From: Flavobacterium daejeonense DSM 17708
Lineage (GTDB): Bacteria > Bacteroidota > Bacteroidia > Flavobacteriales > Flavobacteriaceae
NCBI RefSeq assembly: GCF_000425425.1
Contig: NZ_AUDK01000002.1
Location: forward strand, 248,001 to 312,000
Direction of reading: 5' to 3'
Length of the DNA stretch: 64,000 nt
The notes under the pieces were generated by a model. It did no database searches, was not told the DNA's origin, and saw nothing but the letters and a program-made list of their open reading frames with translations. This document shows, in pieces, positions 45,114-54,852 of this stretch (its first letter is position 1; every line of letters begins with the position of its first letter). A program made the position numbers and the translations under genes.

Positions 45114-47141
45114 TTACTTTAATTGGAAATATCCCTTTTCGGCAGTAGCATGAAAAGGGATTTTTTGTTTCCGGCAACTGCTTTCCCAATGCGTTAAAAC
45201 AGATTTATAATTAGAACCATCGGCAATAAGCAATTTAGGTTTTAAGGTGCGTAACATTCGGTCAATATTGATTTTTGGAGTTTGTGTAAGCAGGATAATG
45301 TCAGGCTTGCAATTTTTTGGAAAAAGTCCAAGACTGTCCAAAATCAAAATCTTAGTGCCTTTAAAATAAGCGGTATGTTGGAGTTTTTGTTGTTTTACCA
45401 AATGGCTAAAGTTCCCCGTTAAATAGCTTTTCAGGAGTTTGTGGTTTTTGATCAAACTGTCATTGGAATACAGAAAGACTTTCTGTCCATGTCGTTCTAC
45501 AAGGATTGTTCTTCTTTTTGCATTCAAAACAATCCATTCGTTCTGATTTTGAATCTGCCAATGATTGAATAATAGTATGAGCTGGAAAAAGAGTATTGCA
45601 GATAAAAGCGTCAAAAGTCTTTTAAAATGAGGTTTTGTGAGCCAGATGATAATCGTACAAATAAGCAGATAACTACTAATAACCAGATAAAAGTTGAAAG
45701 GAATGTCTTTGATGATAAAATTTTCTAAAGAAGCAATTCCGTTAATAATTTTATTAAGGGAAAGAATACTCCATTCAAAAGCTTTTAGAAGCCAAAAAGG
45801 AGTGAGTCCTAATGCTGCCAGAAACATTACAATAATTCCAACAAACATAATCAGGCTGAGTAAAGGGATAACAATCAAATTGGTAACAAAAAATAATCCC
45901 GGGAATTGATGAAAATAATACAAACTCAGAGGAAGTGTGCCCAGTTGAGCCGCAATTGAAACACTTAGAATATCCCAAAAGTATTTTGTGATTTTATTTT
46001 CAGGTTTCCAAAAAGAAGCCAAAACCGGCTGAAACCAAACAATAAAAAATACGGCAAGATAACTCAGTTGGAATCCAACATCGAATAAAAAGTAAGGTTC
46101 AAAAAGCAATATTATCAGCATTGAAACGAACAAAGTGTGAAAAATATTGACACCTCTCCGTAGGTATAAACCGATTGCCATAAAGGAAAACATTGTGACT
46201 GAACGAACAATTGAAGGGGATAATCCGGCAAGCAACGCAAATAAAAATAAGCTTGTCAGGACTATTGTCAGTTTGATGGTGACACCTTTTTGATGATTTG
46301 GAATGGGTTTGAGTATAAAATTAAGGAACAGGAAAATAAATCCTACATGTAAACCTGAAACCGATAAAATATGAATAGCTCCGGCATATTGGTAATCCTG
46401 AATAATTTCAGAAGAAAGTTCCTGGCGTTGCCCTAAAATAAGGGCTGATGCAACCGCAAGAGCATTTGCATTAAAAGCGCGGTGCTCTAAGTTGGAGATT
46501 ATTCCGGTTCTGATTTGAGCAATGTAAAACCAAATGTCTTTTTGAAGATGGATTCCAATTTTAAGATGTTCCGGAGTGCTGTATAGTTGAGCGTAAATTT
46601 GTTTCTTGTTCAGGTAGTTGCCATAATCAAACTGCATGGGATTGTCCGGTTTTCGGTTTTTTTGCAAATGACCTTCAATTTCCATAATTGTTCCCACCCG
46701 GAATGAATTTGGTATCGTTTCTTTAGGAAGATTCAGTAAAATGCGACCGCTGTATTTTTTGTGGTCGATGGCTTGAATTACAGCAATATACCGCTGATGG
46801 TACGGAGAACTTTTTAGTTTTTCTCTGATTACCAGATTTATTTTGGATTCTTTTTCAAAAACCGATATTAGATTGCTGTAATTGTCTTTCCGGAAAGCCT
46901 CAGTTTGAATGATCAAGCTGCTCATTCCAGTTAAAAAAGAAATCGCGTAGGAGAGGAGCGAAAAAAAGAGTTTACTTTTTTTGATATTTCGTGCTCCAAA
47001 AAATAAAATAGCCGCTACCATTAATAGCAACAATAATGTGCTAAAGACCAGATAAATATCCGCTTGCCAATAAAAAGCAAACAGGATTCCTGATAAGAAA
47101 CCCATTGTAATTTTTGCCAAAGGATATTGCAGTACTTTCAT
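45114..47141 (-). CDS. comEC: ComEC/Rec2-family DNA uptake channel protein
   Basis: 675 residues. The N-terminus has membrane spans and a DUF4131-like OB region (about 30-180). The Competence domain follows (ALILGQRQELSSEIIQDYQYAGAIH in two parts, LSVSGLHVGFIF), with many spans. The C-terminal part (about 545-675) resembles the metallo-beta-lactamase domain but lacks an HxHxDH motif, as in many Bacteroidota homologues. It carries single-stranded DNA across the inner membrane in natural transformation. No other competence gene is adjacent. Confidence 0.87.
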   Translation of the reverse strand: MKVLQYPLAKITMGFLSGILFAFYWQADIYLVFSTLLLLLMVAAILFFGARNIKKSKLFFSLLSYAISFLTGMSSLIIQTEAFRKDNYSNLISVFEKESKINLVIREKLKSSPYHQRYIAVIQAIDHKKYSGRILLNLPKETIPNSFRVGTIMEIEGHLQKNRKPDNPMQFDYGNYLNKKQIYAQLYSTPEHLKIGIHLQKDIWFYIAQIRTGIISNLEHRAFNANALAVASALILGQRQELSSEIIQDYQYAGAIHILSVSGLHVGFIFLFLNFILKPIPNHQKGVTIKLTIVLTSLFLFALLAGLSPSIVRSVTMFSFMAIGLYLRRGVNIFHTLFVSMLIILLFEPYFLFDVGFQLSYLAVFFIVWFQPVLASFWKPENKITKYFWDILSVSIAAQLGTLPLSLYYFHQFPGLFFVTNLIVIPLLSLIMFVGIIVMFLAALGLTPFWLLKAFEWSILSLNKIINGIASLENFIIKDIPFNFYLVISSYLLICTIIIWLTKPHFKRLLTLLSAILFFQLILLFNHWQIQNQNEWIVLNAKRRTILVERHGQKVFLYSNDSLIKNHKLLKSYLTGNFSHLVKQQKLQHTAYFKGTKILILDSLGLFPKNCKPDIILLTQTPKINIDRMLRTLKPKLLIADGSNYKSVLTHWESSCRKQKIPFHATAEKGYFQLK

Positions 47142-47179
47142 AATTCTAAAGTACGAATTTTCGGCAACAAAAAGTTTTT

Positions 47180-47680
47180 TTAAGGCAGAATTCTGTTTAG
47201 TTGAGCAAAAGCTTTTTCGTAATAAGCTTCTTTGGTTGAGGAAATTATAACGCCTCTGGAAGTTGAAGCATGGATAAATTGCAGTTCGTCATCTTTGGTG
47301 TCAACAATAATTCCTACGTGATTAATCCGATTTCGGTTATTGGTTTTGAAAAATATCAAATCACCTTTTTGTGCTTTTGAAACATTTTTCCCTAAGTCGG
47401 TGCCAATTTTTGCCTGTTCATACGAGCTTCTGGGAAGTTTAATGTCAAATTGGTTAAAGGTTGTAAAAACCAATCCCGAACAGTCAAATCCGGCCTTGGT
47501 AGTTCCGGCATATTTATAAGGAACGCCAATGTTTTCGGAAGCCGAGTGGATGATTTCTTCCGCCAGATGATTACGGTTTCTGGTGTTGCTGTTTATTCCC
47601 GAAGCTGATTTACAGGAAGCAAAAAGAATTGAAATAAAAATTAAAGTAAATAACGGTTTTAAGAGACTGGTGTTACGCAT
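47180..47680 (-). CDS. NlpC/P60 (C40) cell-wall peptidase lipoprotein
   Basis: 166 residues. The lipobox is LFASC (about 19-23). The catalytic Cys is in GFDCSGLVF (about 66), the His in INHVGIIVD and the third residue in FIHASTSRG. It cleaves peptide bonds of peptidoglycan stems. It overlaps lpxB by 8 nt, so both are in one transcript. Confidence 0.9.
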   Translation of the reverse strand: MRNTSLLKPLFTLIFISILFASCKSASGINSNTRNRNHLAEEIIHSASENIGVPYKYAGTTKAGFDCSGLVFTTFNQFDIKLPRSSYEQAKIGTDLGKNVSKAQKGDLIFFKTNNRNRINHVGIIVDTKDDELQFIHASTSRGVIISSTKEAYYEKAFAQLNRILP

Positions 47681-48788
47681 TCAAATCGGCAATAATTAAT
47701 TGGGCTGTTTTTTCGCTGGCTCCGGTTCCGCCTAATTTTTGTTCTAAAAGATCATAGTTAGTCAAAAGATTCTTTCGGTATTCCGGATCTAATATTTTAG
47801 TTAACTCTTTTTTTATGTTTTTAGTATTGCAGGCATCCTGAATTAATTCGGTTACAACTTCTTTGTCCATAATCAAGTTGACTAAAGAAATGTATTTTAA
47901 GGTAATAATGCGTTTGGCAATTTGGTACGAAATCCAGTTTCCACGGTAACAAACCACTTCCGGAACCTTAAAAAGTGCTGTTTCTAAAGTCGCTGTTCCC
48001 GAAGTGACTAAGGCAGCATGAGCTATTTTTAACAAATCATAAGTTTTGTTCGAAATGAATTTGATATTATTTTTTGTAATAAAGTCCTTGTAAAAATCAT
48101 ATTCCTGACTGGGAGCACCTGCAATTACAAATTGGTAATCAGGAAAATCGTCCACCACACTCAGCATTAGCGAAAGCATTTTAGTAATTTCCTGTTTCCG
48201 GCTGCCGGGAAGTAAGGCAATGATAGGTTTTTCGTTTAGATTATTTTCTGCTTTAAAAGTGGTAATGTCAATTGTTTTTTGATTCTGAATCGCATCAATT
48301 AGCGGATGTCCCACAAATTCCACCGGATAATGGTGTTTGTCTTCGTAAAAGTTTTTTTCAAAAGGCAAAATCACATACATTTTGTCCACATCTCTTTTGA
48401 TGGCTTTGATGCGGTTTTCTTTCCAGGCCCAAATTTGTGGCGAAATATAATAATGGGTTTTGATGCCTTTTTCTTTTGCCCATTGCGCAATACGCATATT
48501 AAAACCGGGATAATCAATAAAAATAATGACATCAGGTTGGAATTGAAGAATGTCTTCTTTGCAAAACTTGATATTGTTTAAAATGGTTTTCAAATTAAAC
48601 AATACTTCTGCAAATCCCATAAAAGCCAAATCCCGATAATGTTTGACCAAAGTTCCGCCGGCAGCCTGCATCAAGTCGCCGCCCCAAAAACGGATTTCGG
48701 CATTAGAATCCTGTTTAAGCAGCGCTTTCATTAAGTTGGAACCGTGTAAATCACCCGAGGCTTCTCCGGCTATAATGTAGTATTTCAT
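47673..48788 (-). CDS. lpxB: Lipid-A-disaccharide synthase
   Basis: 371 residues. It joins UDP-diacylglucosamine and lipid X to form the lipid A disaccharide. Motifs are IAGEASGDLHGSNLM (about 4-18), FWGGDLMQAAGG, FIDYPGFNMR, YYISPQIWAWKENR and LLPGSRKQEI. The C-terminal GTATLETALFKVPEVVCYRG completes the GT-B active site. It lies about 40 bp after surE. Confidence 0.95.
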   Translation of the reverse strand: MKYYIIAGEASGDLHGSNLMKALLKQDSNAEIRFWGGDLMQAAGGTLVKHYRDLAFMGFAEVLFNLKTILNNIKFCKEDILQFQPDVIIFIDYPGFNMRIAQWAKEKGIKTHYYISPQIWAWKENRIKAIKRDVDKMYVILPFEKNFYEDKHHYPVEFVGHPLIDAIQNQKTIDITTFKAENNLNEKPIIALLPGSRKQEITKMLSLMLSVVDDFPDYQFVIAGAPSQEYDFYKDFITKNNIKFISNKTYDLLKIAHAALVTSGTATLETALFKVPEVVCYRGNWISYQIAKRIITLKYISLVNLIMDKEVVTELIQDACNTKNIKKELTKILDPEYRKNLLTNYDLLEQKLGGTGASEKTAQLIIADLNA

Positions 48789-48825
48789 TGTTGTTGTTTA
48801 ATTTAAAACTGTAAAAATACTGGAA

Positions 48826-49605
48826 TTATTCGTTCCAATTCCAGCTGTTGAGTTGTTGTGTGACATGATAAGCGGTCAGGTCAAATTGTACAGGAACAAC
48901 AGAAATGTAACCGTTTTTCAATGCCCACTCGTCAGTATCTTCGCCGTGATCCTGATTTATAAATTCACCCGAAAGCCAGTAATAATCACGTCCCTGCGGC
49001 GTTTTTCGTTTGTGGAATAATTCTTTCCAAAAAGCCTTAGCCTGACGGCAAATTTTAATTCCCCTGATTTCTTCTTTTTTTAGTTTGGGGAAATTTACAT
49101 TTAAAACTACGTCTTTCGGAAGTTTGTTCTCTAAAGCTTCCAGAGTTATTTTTTTGATGTACGGTTTAATTTCTTCAAAATTAGCATTCCAGTCAAAATC
49201 CAAAAGCGAGAAACCAATCGCTGGAATTCCTTCAATTCCGGCTTCAATGGCGGCGCTCATCGTTCCCGAATAAATGATGTTTATCGACGAATTGGAACCG
49301 TGATTTACACCTGAAACACACAAATCCGGCTTTCGTTTTAAAACTTCGTTAACCGCAATTTTTACACAATCGGCGGGAGTTCCGGAACAACTGTAAATGC
49401 GAATCGGATCGTTTTCGGTCGAAATAGGATTCAGGTACAAAGTCTCGTTGGTCGTGATAGCATGTCCCATGCCGCTTTGCGGTTTATCAGGGGCAACAAC
49501 TACAATTTCGCCAATTTCGGACATTACATCAATTAGAGCTTTGATTCCCGGAGCCGAAACACCATCATCGTTTGTAATTAAAATTAAGGGTTTGCTTTGT
49601 TTCAT
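48826..49605 (-). CDS. surE: 5'/3'-nucleotidase SurE
   Basis: 259 residues. Metal-binding motifs are LITNDDGVSAPGI (about 8-20), SGMGHAIT, SGTPADCVK, SGVNHGSNSS and YSGTMSAAIEAG. It removes phosphate from nucleoside monophosphates in the cytoplasm and aids stress survival. The surE-lpxB-C40 gene order on the minus strand suggests one operon. Confidence 0.95.
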   Translation of the reverse strand: MKQSKPLILITNDDGVSAPGIKALIDVMSEIGEIVVVAPDKPQSGMGHAITTNETLYLNPISTENDPIRIYSCSGTPADCVKIAVNEVLKRKPDLCVSGVNHGSNSSINIIYSGTMSAAIEAGIEGIPAIGFSLLDFDWNANFEEIKPYIKKITLEALENKLPKDVVLNVNFPKLKKEEIRGIKICRQAKAFWKELFHKRKTPQGRDYYWLSGEFINQDHGEDTDEWALKNGYISVVPVQFDLTAYHVTQQLNSWNWNE

Positions 49606-49792
49606 TTTTAGGAATGATTTTTGTGAACTTTTGACAGATAAAAAGTCATATTTGAAACAAAGTAAACAAATTTTATTCAGTTGGCAGATTATTGGGATTA
49701 AGAAAAAAACAATTTTATATCTTTAACAAAAAATTATGGAAGCCTTATTATTCTTGACTTGGTTTTTCCCTTAACTTAGTTTAAAAAAATGA

Positions 49793-52060
49793 ATGAATAC
49801 TATTATTAGTCTTATGAAGAGAAATTATAAATTACTTCTTACCGTTGTTTTTTTATCGGTAGCGCTATTTGCATTTAAAATAAAATCGGCTTCAGATGTC
49901 GATCCGGATAAAGATAAATTACTTTTAGAATTATTGACTTTTGTTATTGAAAAAGGACATTACAGTCCGGCAACTATAGATGATGATTTTTCTAAAGGGG
50001 TTTATAAAGATTATATTCAGGCGTTGGATCCTTCCAAACGTTTCTTTTTACAATCGGATATTGACGAATTTTCTAAGTACGAATTAGAATTGGATGATGA
50101 GTTAATGAACAGAGATTTAACTTTTTTTACGTTGACTTACGAACGTTTGATGCAGCGTATGAAAGAAAGTCAGGGATTGTATAAGGAAATTTTAAAAGCT
50201 CCTTTTGATTTTAATATCGATGAAAGTTTTAATACGGATTATGAAAAAGCGCCTTACGCAAAAAATGAAGCGGAGCTTAAAGAGCGTTGGAGAAAACAGT
50301 TGAAGTTAACAACGCTTTCTTCCTTGACTGATCGTTTGAAAATGCAGGAAAATAAAGGGAAACTTTCTAAAGAAGAAACCGAATTACTTTCTAATCCTTT
50401 AGAAAATGACGGGGAGACTGTTGTTCCAACTGAGACTAAAAAAGACATTGCTGCAGACAGTAAACCTAAATCTTTTGCAGAATTAGAAAAAGAAACCAGA
50501 GAGAGTACTTCTAAATCTTTGGACGAATATTTTGGTTTTATGAAAGATTTAAACCGTAACGACTGGTTTTCGGTTTATATCAATTCCATTACAGCCCGTT
50601 TTGATCCGCACACCAATTATTTTGCACCGGAAGAAAAAGAGCGTTTTGATGTAAGTATGAGTGGAACTCTGGAAGGAATTGGTGCCCGTTTACAAAAGAA
50701 AAACGATTACACTGAAATCTCCGAATTGATTTCTGGCGGACCGGCTTGGAGAGGAAAAGAGTTGGAAGCCGGAGATCTTGTGATGAAAGTGGCTCAGGGA
50801 GAGGGGCAGCCGGTTGATGTCGTTGGGATGCGTTTAGACGATGTAGTGAAAAAAATCAAAGGGCCAAAAGGTACTGAAGTTCGTTTAACCGTTAAAAAAG
50901 TTGATGGTACGATTAAAGTAATTTCGATTATCAGAGATATTGTTGAGATTGAAGAAACTTATGCTAAATCAAGTATCGTTAACAAAAACGGATTGAAATA
51001 CGGGGTGATTTATTTGCCTAAATTCTATATCAATTTTGAAAACAAAGACGGAAGAGATGCCGGTAAAGATATTGCTTTAGAGGTTGAAAGACTGAAACAG
51101 GCTAAAGTAGACGGAATTGTACTGGACGTTCGTGATGACGGAGGAGGTTCGTTATCTACAGTTGTGGACATCGCCGGATTGTTTATCGAGCAGGGACCAA
51201 TTGTTCAAATCAAATCTTCCGGAAGAAAAAAAGAAGTTTTGTATGACAGAGATAAGAAAATCGAATGGGACGGACCGTTGGTGGTTATGGTAAACAGTTT
51301 TTCGGCTTCAGCTTCAGAGATTTTGGCGGCTGCTATTCAGGATTATAAACGTGGTGTTATCATTGGTAGTAAACAAACTTATGGTAAAGGAACAGTACAG
51401 AATGTGATTGATTTAAACCAGTTTGTTCGTAACAGTGCGGTGGGCGATTTAGGAGCGCTAAAAACTACGACACAGAAGTTTTACAGAATCAACGGAGGTT
51501 CAACTCAGTTAGAAGGTGTGAGCAGTGATGTGGTGATGCCGGATCGTTATTCTTATTTAAAAATGGGAGAGCGCGATGTAGAAAATGCAATGCCTTGGGA
51601 TAAGATTGATGCTGCTGATTATAGTGTTTGGAATAACAATGCTAATTTTAGCAAGGCTATTTCACACAGTAAAGAGCGAATTGAGGCTAATCCGCAATTT
51701 AAGCTGATTGAGGAAAATGCCAAATGGATTGATGCCCGTAGTGAAGAAAATGAGTATAGTTTAAATATTGATAAGTTTAGAAAAGCGCAGAGTGCCATTG
51801 AGGAAAAAGCTAAGAAATTTAAGCCAATTTTTGAATATAAAAATAATTTGAAATTTACTTCTCTGCCTTATGAAACAGAGCAAATGAGTAAAGACAATAT
51901 TTTGAAAGAGAAAAGAGATCGTTGGCACGAAAGTTTGTCTAAAGATATTTATGTTGAAGAAGCCTTAAATGTTTTAGATGATTTACAAACCAAAGTAAAT
52001 TTGAAAAACAATACGATTCCGGCTAATAAACTGAAAAAAGCTAATTTAGCGAAATCATAA
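49793..52060 (+). CDS. Carboxy-terminal processing protease (Prc/Tsp, S41A)
   Basis: 755 residues; a second in-frame ATG at 49814 is possible. A membrane/signal segment (about 10-30) precedes a helical N-terminal region with DPSKRFFLQSDI, a PDZ domain (about 290-370) and the S41 core. The catalytic Ser is in SFSASASEILAAAIQDY, with the Lys in SKQTYGKGTVQ. A DUF3340-like C-terminal domain ends it. It degrades or trims periplasmic proteins. Confidence 0.92.
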   Translation: MNTIISLMKRNYKLLLTVVFLSVALFAFKIKSASDVDPDKDKLLLELLTFVIEKGHYSPATIDDDFSKGVYKDYIQALDPSKRFFLQSDIDEFSKYELELDDELMNRDLTFFTLTYERLMQRMKESQGLYKEILKAPFDFNIDESFNTDYEKAPYAKNEAELKERWRKQLKLTTLSSLTDRLKMQENKGKLSKEETELLSNPLENDGETVVPTETKKDIAADSKPKSFAELEKETRESTSKSLDEYFGFMKDLNRNDWFSVYINSITARFDPHTNYFAPEEKERFDVSMSGTLEGIGARLQKKNDYTEISELISGGPAWRGKELEAGDLVMKVAQGEGQPVDVVGMRLDDVVKKIKGPKGTEVRLTVKKVDGTIKVISIIRDIVEIEETYAKSSIVNKNGLKYGVIYLPKFYINFENKDGRDAGKDIALEVERLKQAKVDGIVLDVRDDGGGSLSTVVDIAGLFIEQGPIVQIKSSGRKKEVLYDRDKKIEWDGPLVVMVNSFSASASEILAAAIQDYKRGVIIGSKQTYGKGTVQNVIDLNQFVRNSAVGDLGALKTTTQKFYRINGGSTQLEGVSSDVVMPDRYSYLKMGERDVENAMPWDKIDAADYSVWNNNANFSKAISHSKERIEANPQFKLIEENAKWIDARSEENEYSLNIDKFRKAQSAIEEKAKKFKPIFEYKNNLKFTSLPYETEQMSKDNILKEKRDRWHESLSKDIYVEEALNVLDDLQTKVNLKNNTIPANKLKKANLAKS

Positions 52061-52080
52061 TAAAATATTGAATATAGAGG

Positions 52081-52117
52081 ACGCTCTGGAAATTGATTCG
52101 GTTTTCAGAGCGTTTTT
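52081..52117 (+). terminator. Terminator after the Prc protease gene
   Basis: Stem ACGCTCTGGAAA/TTTTCAGAGCGT with a 9-nt loop, followed by TTTTTA. Confidence 0.85.
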
Positions 52118-52132
52118 ATTTAAAAAAAGACT

Positions 52133-52945
52133 ATGAATAAAAAGTTTGGCGTACTGTTCGTCATTTTGGGGTTTGTTTTTTTAGCGTGTAAGCAAAAGGA
52201 AACCCTAAAGTTTTCAGATGAAAAGATAAAAGTAGTTGATATAGAAGGGAAGCAATCCGCGCAGGATTTAAATTTTTATTTGCCAAAATCGGCTAATGCT
52301 CAAATTGTGAAACACGATTATTTTACGTTGTCTTATAATGAAAATGCCGAGCAGGCCGAATGGGTCGCTTATGAACTGAAGAAAGATTATGTGAAAAATA
52401 GTGATTTTAAACGTCCTTTTTTTATTGAAGATCCCAAAGTGAGTTCGCAATCGGCAGATTGGAGAAGTTATAAAAATTCGGGTTATGACAAAGGTCATTT
52501 GTGTCCGGCAGCCGACATGGAATTTAATCTTTCAGCTTATAAGGATACTTTTTTTACTTCGAATATCAGTCCGCAAAACCACGATTTTAATTCCGGAATA
52601 TGGAACCGACTGGAACAGAAAATTCGTTTTTGGGCCGTTAAATATGACGGGCTGATTGTAGTTACCGGCGGTGTTTTGAAAGGAAATTTGAAAACAATTG
52701 GCAGCGAAAATGTAAAAGTACCTGAGTATTTTTATAAAATAGCTTTGAATTATACCAAAGGGAATTATAAAGTCATTGCTTTTTTAGTTCCCAATAAAAA
52801 AAGTAGTAAATCTATTTTTGATTATGTGGTTTCGGTTGATGAAATTGAGTCAAAAACCGGAATTGATTTCTTTCCAAAATTAGAAGATAAGCTAGAAAAT
52901 AGTTTAGAAAAGAATGTAAATCTTAACTCTTGGCTATCTAAATAA
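52133..52945 (+). CDS. DNA/RNA non-specific endonuclease (ββα-metal, NUC1 family) lipoprotein
   Basis: 270 residues. The lipobox is VFLAC (about 16-20). The DRGH-type motif is YDKGHLCPAADM (catalytic His), and the metal-binding Asn lies in NISPQNHDFNSGIWNRLE. It cuts DNA and RNA without strong sequence preference, here exported and lipid-anchored, probably for nutrient use or DNA processing. The Arg of DRGH is Lys, a common variant in this family. Confidence 0.9.
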   Translation: MNKKFGVLFVILGFVFLACKQKETLKFSDEKIKVVDIEGKQSAQDLNFYLPKSANAQIVKHDYFTLSYNENAEQAEWVAYELKKDYVKNSDFKRPFFIEDPKVSSQSADWRSYKNSGYDKGHLCPAADMEFNLSAYKDTFFTSNISPQNHDFNSGIWNRLEQKIRFWAVKYDGLIVVTGGVLKGNLKTIGSENVKVPEYFYKIALNYTKGNYKVIAFLVPNKKSSKSIFDYVVSVDEIESKTGIDFFPKLEDKLENSLEKNVNLNSWLSK

Positions 52946-53086
52946 TTGTAATATATTTACTCCAATCTATATTGGTCTCTTTTTTGAATTATCTAATACG
53001 CATTTCTTTAAAGTATGCGTTTTTGAAATTTAGTGACTTTATATTGTTAGAATTTGTTGGTATTTGATTTGTAATAAAAAAAATCT

Positions 53087-53728
53087 ATGAATAAAAACTG
53101 TGTATTGGCTACAATAGGAGCTTCAAGTTTACATCATCAATGGATTAGCAAACGCGCTACATTTGATTTACATTTAATTGTTTATGATGATTCCTATGAA
53201 TTATTCAAAAATGACAGTCCTTATGTTACAGCATCCAAAGGTTATAAATTTAAATTGATATATAACTATTTAAGTGATAACCCTGAGTTAATTGAAAAAT
53301 ACGACTATTTTTATATGCCAGATGATGATATTGAAATATCAACTACCAATATAAAAAAGTTGTTCAGGTACATGAAAAAGTATCAATTGGAAATTGCACA
53401 ACCTGCTATATCCAATTCTTTTTTTTCATATCCACATACTACAAAACAAGAAAATTCAATACTTCGACATACAAATTTTGTTGAAATTATGCAGCCTTGT
53501 TTTTCCAGAGAAGCTCTTAAAAAAGTGTTATTTACTTTTGATGAGACCATAAGTGGCTGGGGGATTGATTTTCACTGGGGGAAAATTTTAGACTATACTG
53601 AATATAACATGGCTATTATTGACGATATTGATTCTATACACACAAGACCCGTTCAATCTAATCATCATCAGGAATTGTCTGATTATATGGAAAAATACAA
53701 TTTAAATTACACTATTTATAGCACTTAA
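53087..53728 (+). CDS. DUF707-like putative glycosyltransferase
   Basis: 213 residues. It has a DxD-like motif in YFYMPDDDIEIS (about 84-95), then AQPAISNSFFSYP, an acidic GWGIDFHWGK and a C-terminal SIHTRPVQS. This pattern matches DUF707 proteins, which look like GT-A glycosyltransferases. Its stop is directly followed by the glf start codon, so the two are co-translated. Confidence 0.7.
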   Translation: MNKNCVLATIGASSLHHQWISKRATFDLHLIVYDDSYELFKNDSPYVTASKGYKFKLIYNYLSDNPELIEKYDYFYMPDDDIEISTTNIKKLFRYMKKYQLEIAQPAISNSFFSYPHTTKQENSILRHTNFVEIMQPCFSREALKKVLFTFDETISGWGIDFHWGKILDYTEYNMAIIDDIDSIHTRPVQSNHHQELSDYMEKYNLNYTIYST

Positions 53729-54838
53729 ATGAAAGAATATGATTTTTTAATTGTTGGGTCTGGACTCTACGGTGCTGTATTTGCACGTGAAATGACAAAT
53801 TTAGGAAAGAAATGTATTGTCATAGATAAAAGATCTCATACTGGAGGAAATATCTATTGTGAAAACACAGAAGGGATCAATATTCATAAATATGGCCCCC
53901 ATATATTTCATACAAATGATAAAAAAATTTGGGATTATGTAAACTCTTATGTAGAGTTTAATAACTTTATATATTCACCGTTGGCAAATTATAAAGAATC
54001 ATTATATAATTTACCTTTCAATATGAATACTTTTTATCAGTTATGGAATATAAAAAGTCCTGTGGAAGTTGCAGAAAAAATCAAAAATCAAGTTGAAATT
54101 GCAGGGTGTATTAAACCGTCAAATTTAGAAGAACAAGCTATCAACATGGTAGGTAAAGATATTTATGAAATACTAATAAAAGGATATACCGAAAAACAAT
54201 GGGGGCGAAAAGCCATAGATCTTCCAACATTTATTATTAAACGCCTACCTGTAAGGCTTACTTTTGATAACAATTATTTTACCGATAAGTATCAGGGTAT
54301 CCCAATTGGAGGGTATAATAAATTAATTGAAGGTCTTTTAGCTGGTATCGAAGTAAGAACAGGTGTTGATTTTTTTAAAGATCGTTATGAACTTAGCAAA
54401 TTAGCTAACCGCATTGTATATACTGGAAAACTAGATGAATTTTATAATTATAAATTTGGATATTTAGAATATCGAAGTTTACGATTTGAACATGAGTACA
54501 TGAATATTCCAAACTATCAAGGTGTTTCGGTTATAAATTTTACCGAAAAAACGATTCCTTATACCCGGATAATAGAACATAAACATTTTGAATTTGGTAA
54601 ACAAACCGGTACTGTTATAACCAAAGAATACCCTCAGGAATGGAAACCTGGATTGGAGGCTTATTACCCAATAAATGATGTGAATAACACAAATAGATTT
54701 GGTCAATATAATGAATTAGCAAAAAGTGAACGACATGTTATTTTTGGAGGACGCTTAGCGGAATATAAATATTATGATATGCATCAGGTAATTGCTGCAG
54801 CACTTACAAAAGTAAAGACTATAAAAGATACTTTTTAA
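53729..54838 (+). CDS. glf: UDP-galactopyranose mutase
   Basis: 369 residues. It converts UDP-galactopyranose to UDP-galactofuranose using reduced FAD. The FAD motif is FLIVGSGLYGAVFARE (about 5-20), followed by GGNIYCENTEGINIHKYGPHIFHT in two parts, and KGYTEKQWGRKA. C-terminal VIFGGRLAEYKYYDMHQV completes the FAD site. Together with the two flanking glycosyltransferase-like genes it implies a galactofuranose-containing surface glycan. Confidence 0.93.
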   Translation: MKEYDFLIVGSGLYGAVFAREMTNLGKKCIVIDKRSHTGGNIYCENTEGINIHKYGPHIFHTNDKKIWDYVNSYVEFNNFIYSPLANYKESLYNLPFNMNTFYQLWNIKSPVEVAEKIKNQVEIAGCIKPSNLEEQAINMVGKDIYEILIKGYTEKQWGRKAIDLPTFIIKRLPVRLTFDNNYFTDKYQGIPIGGYNKLIEGLLAGIEVRTGVDFFKDRYELSKLANRIVYTGKLDEFYNYKFGYLEYRSLRFEHEYMNIPNYQGVSVINFTEKTIPYTRIIEHKHFEFGKQTGTVITKEYPQEWKPGLEAYYPINDVNNTNRFGQYNELAKSERHVIFGGRLAEYKYYDMHQVIAAALTKVKTIKDTF

Positions 54839-54852
54839 TTTTGGTCCATATT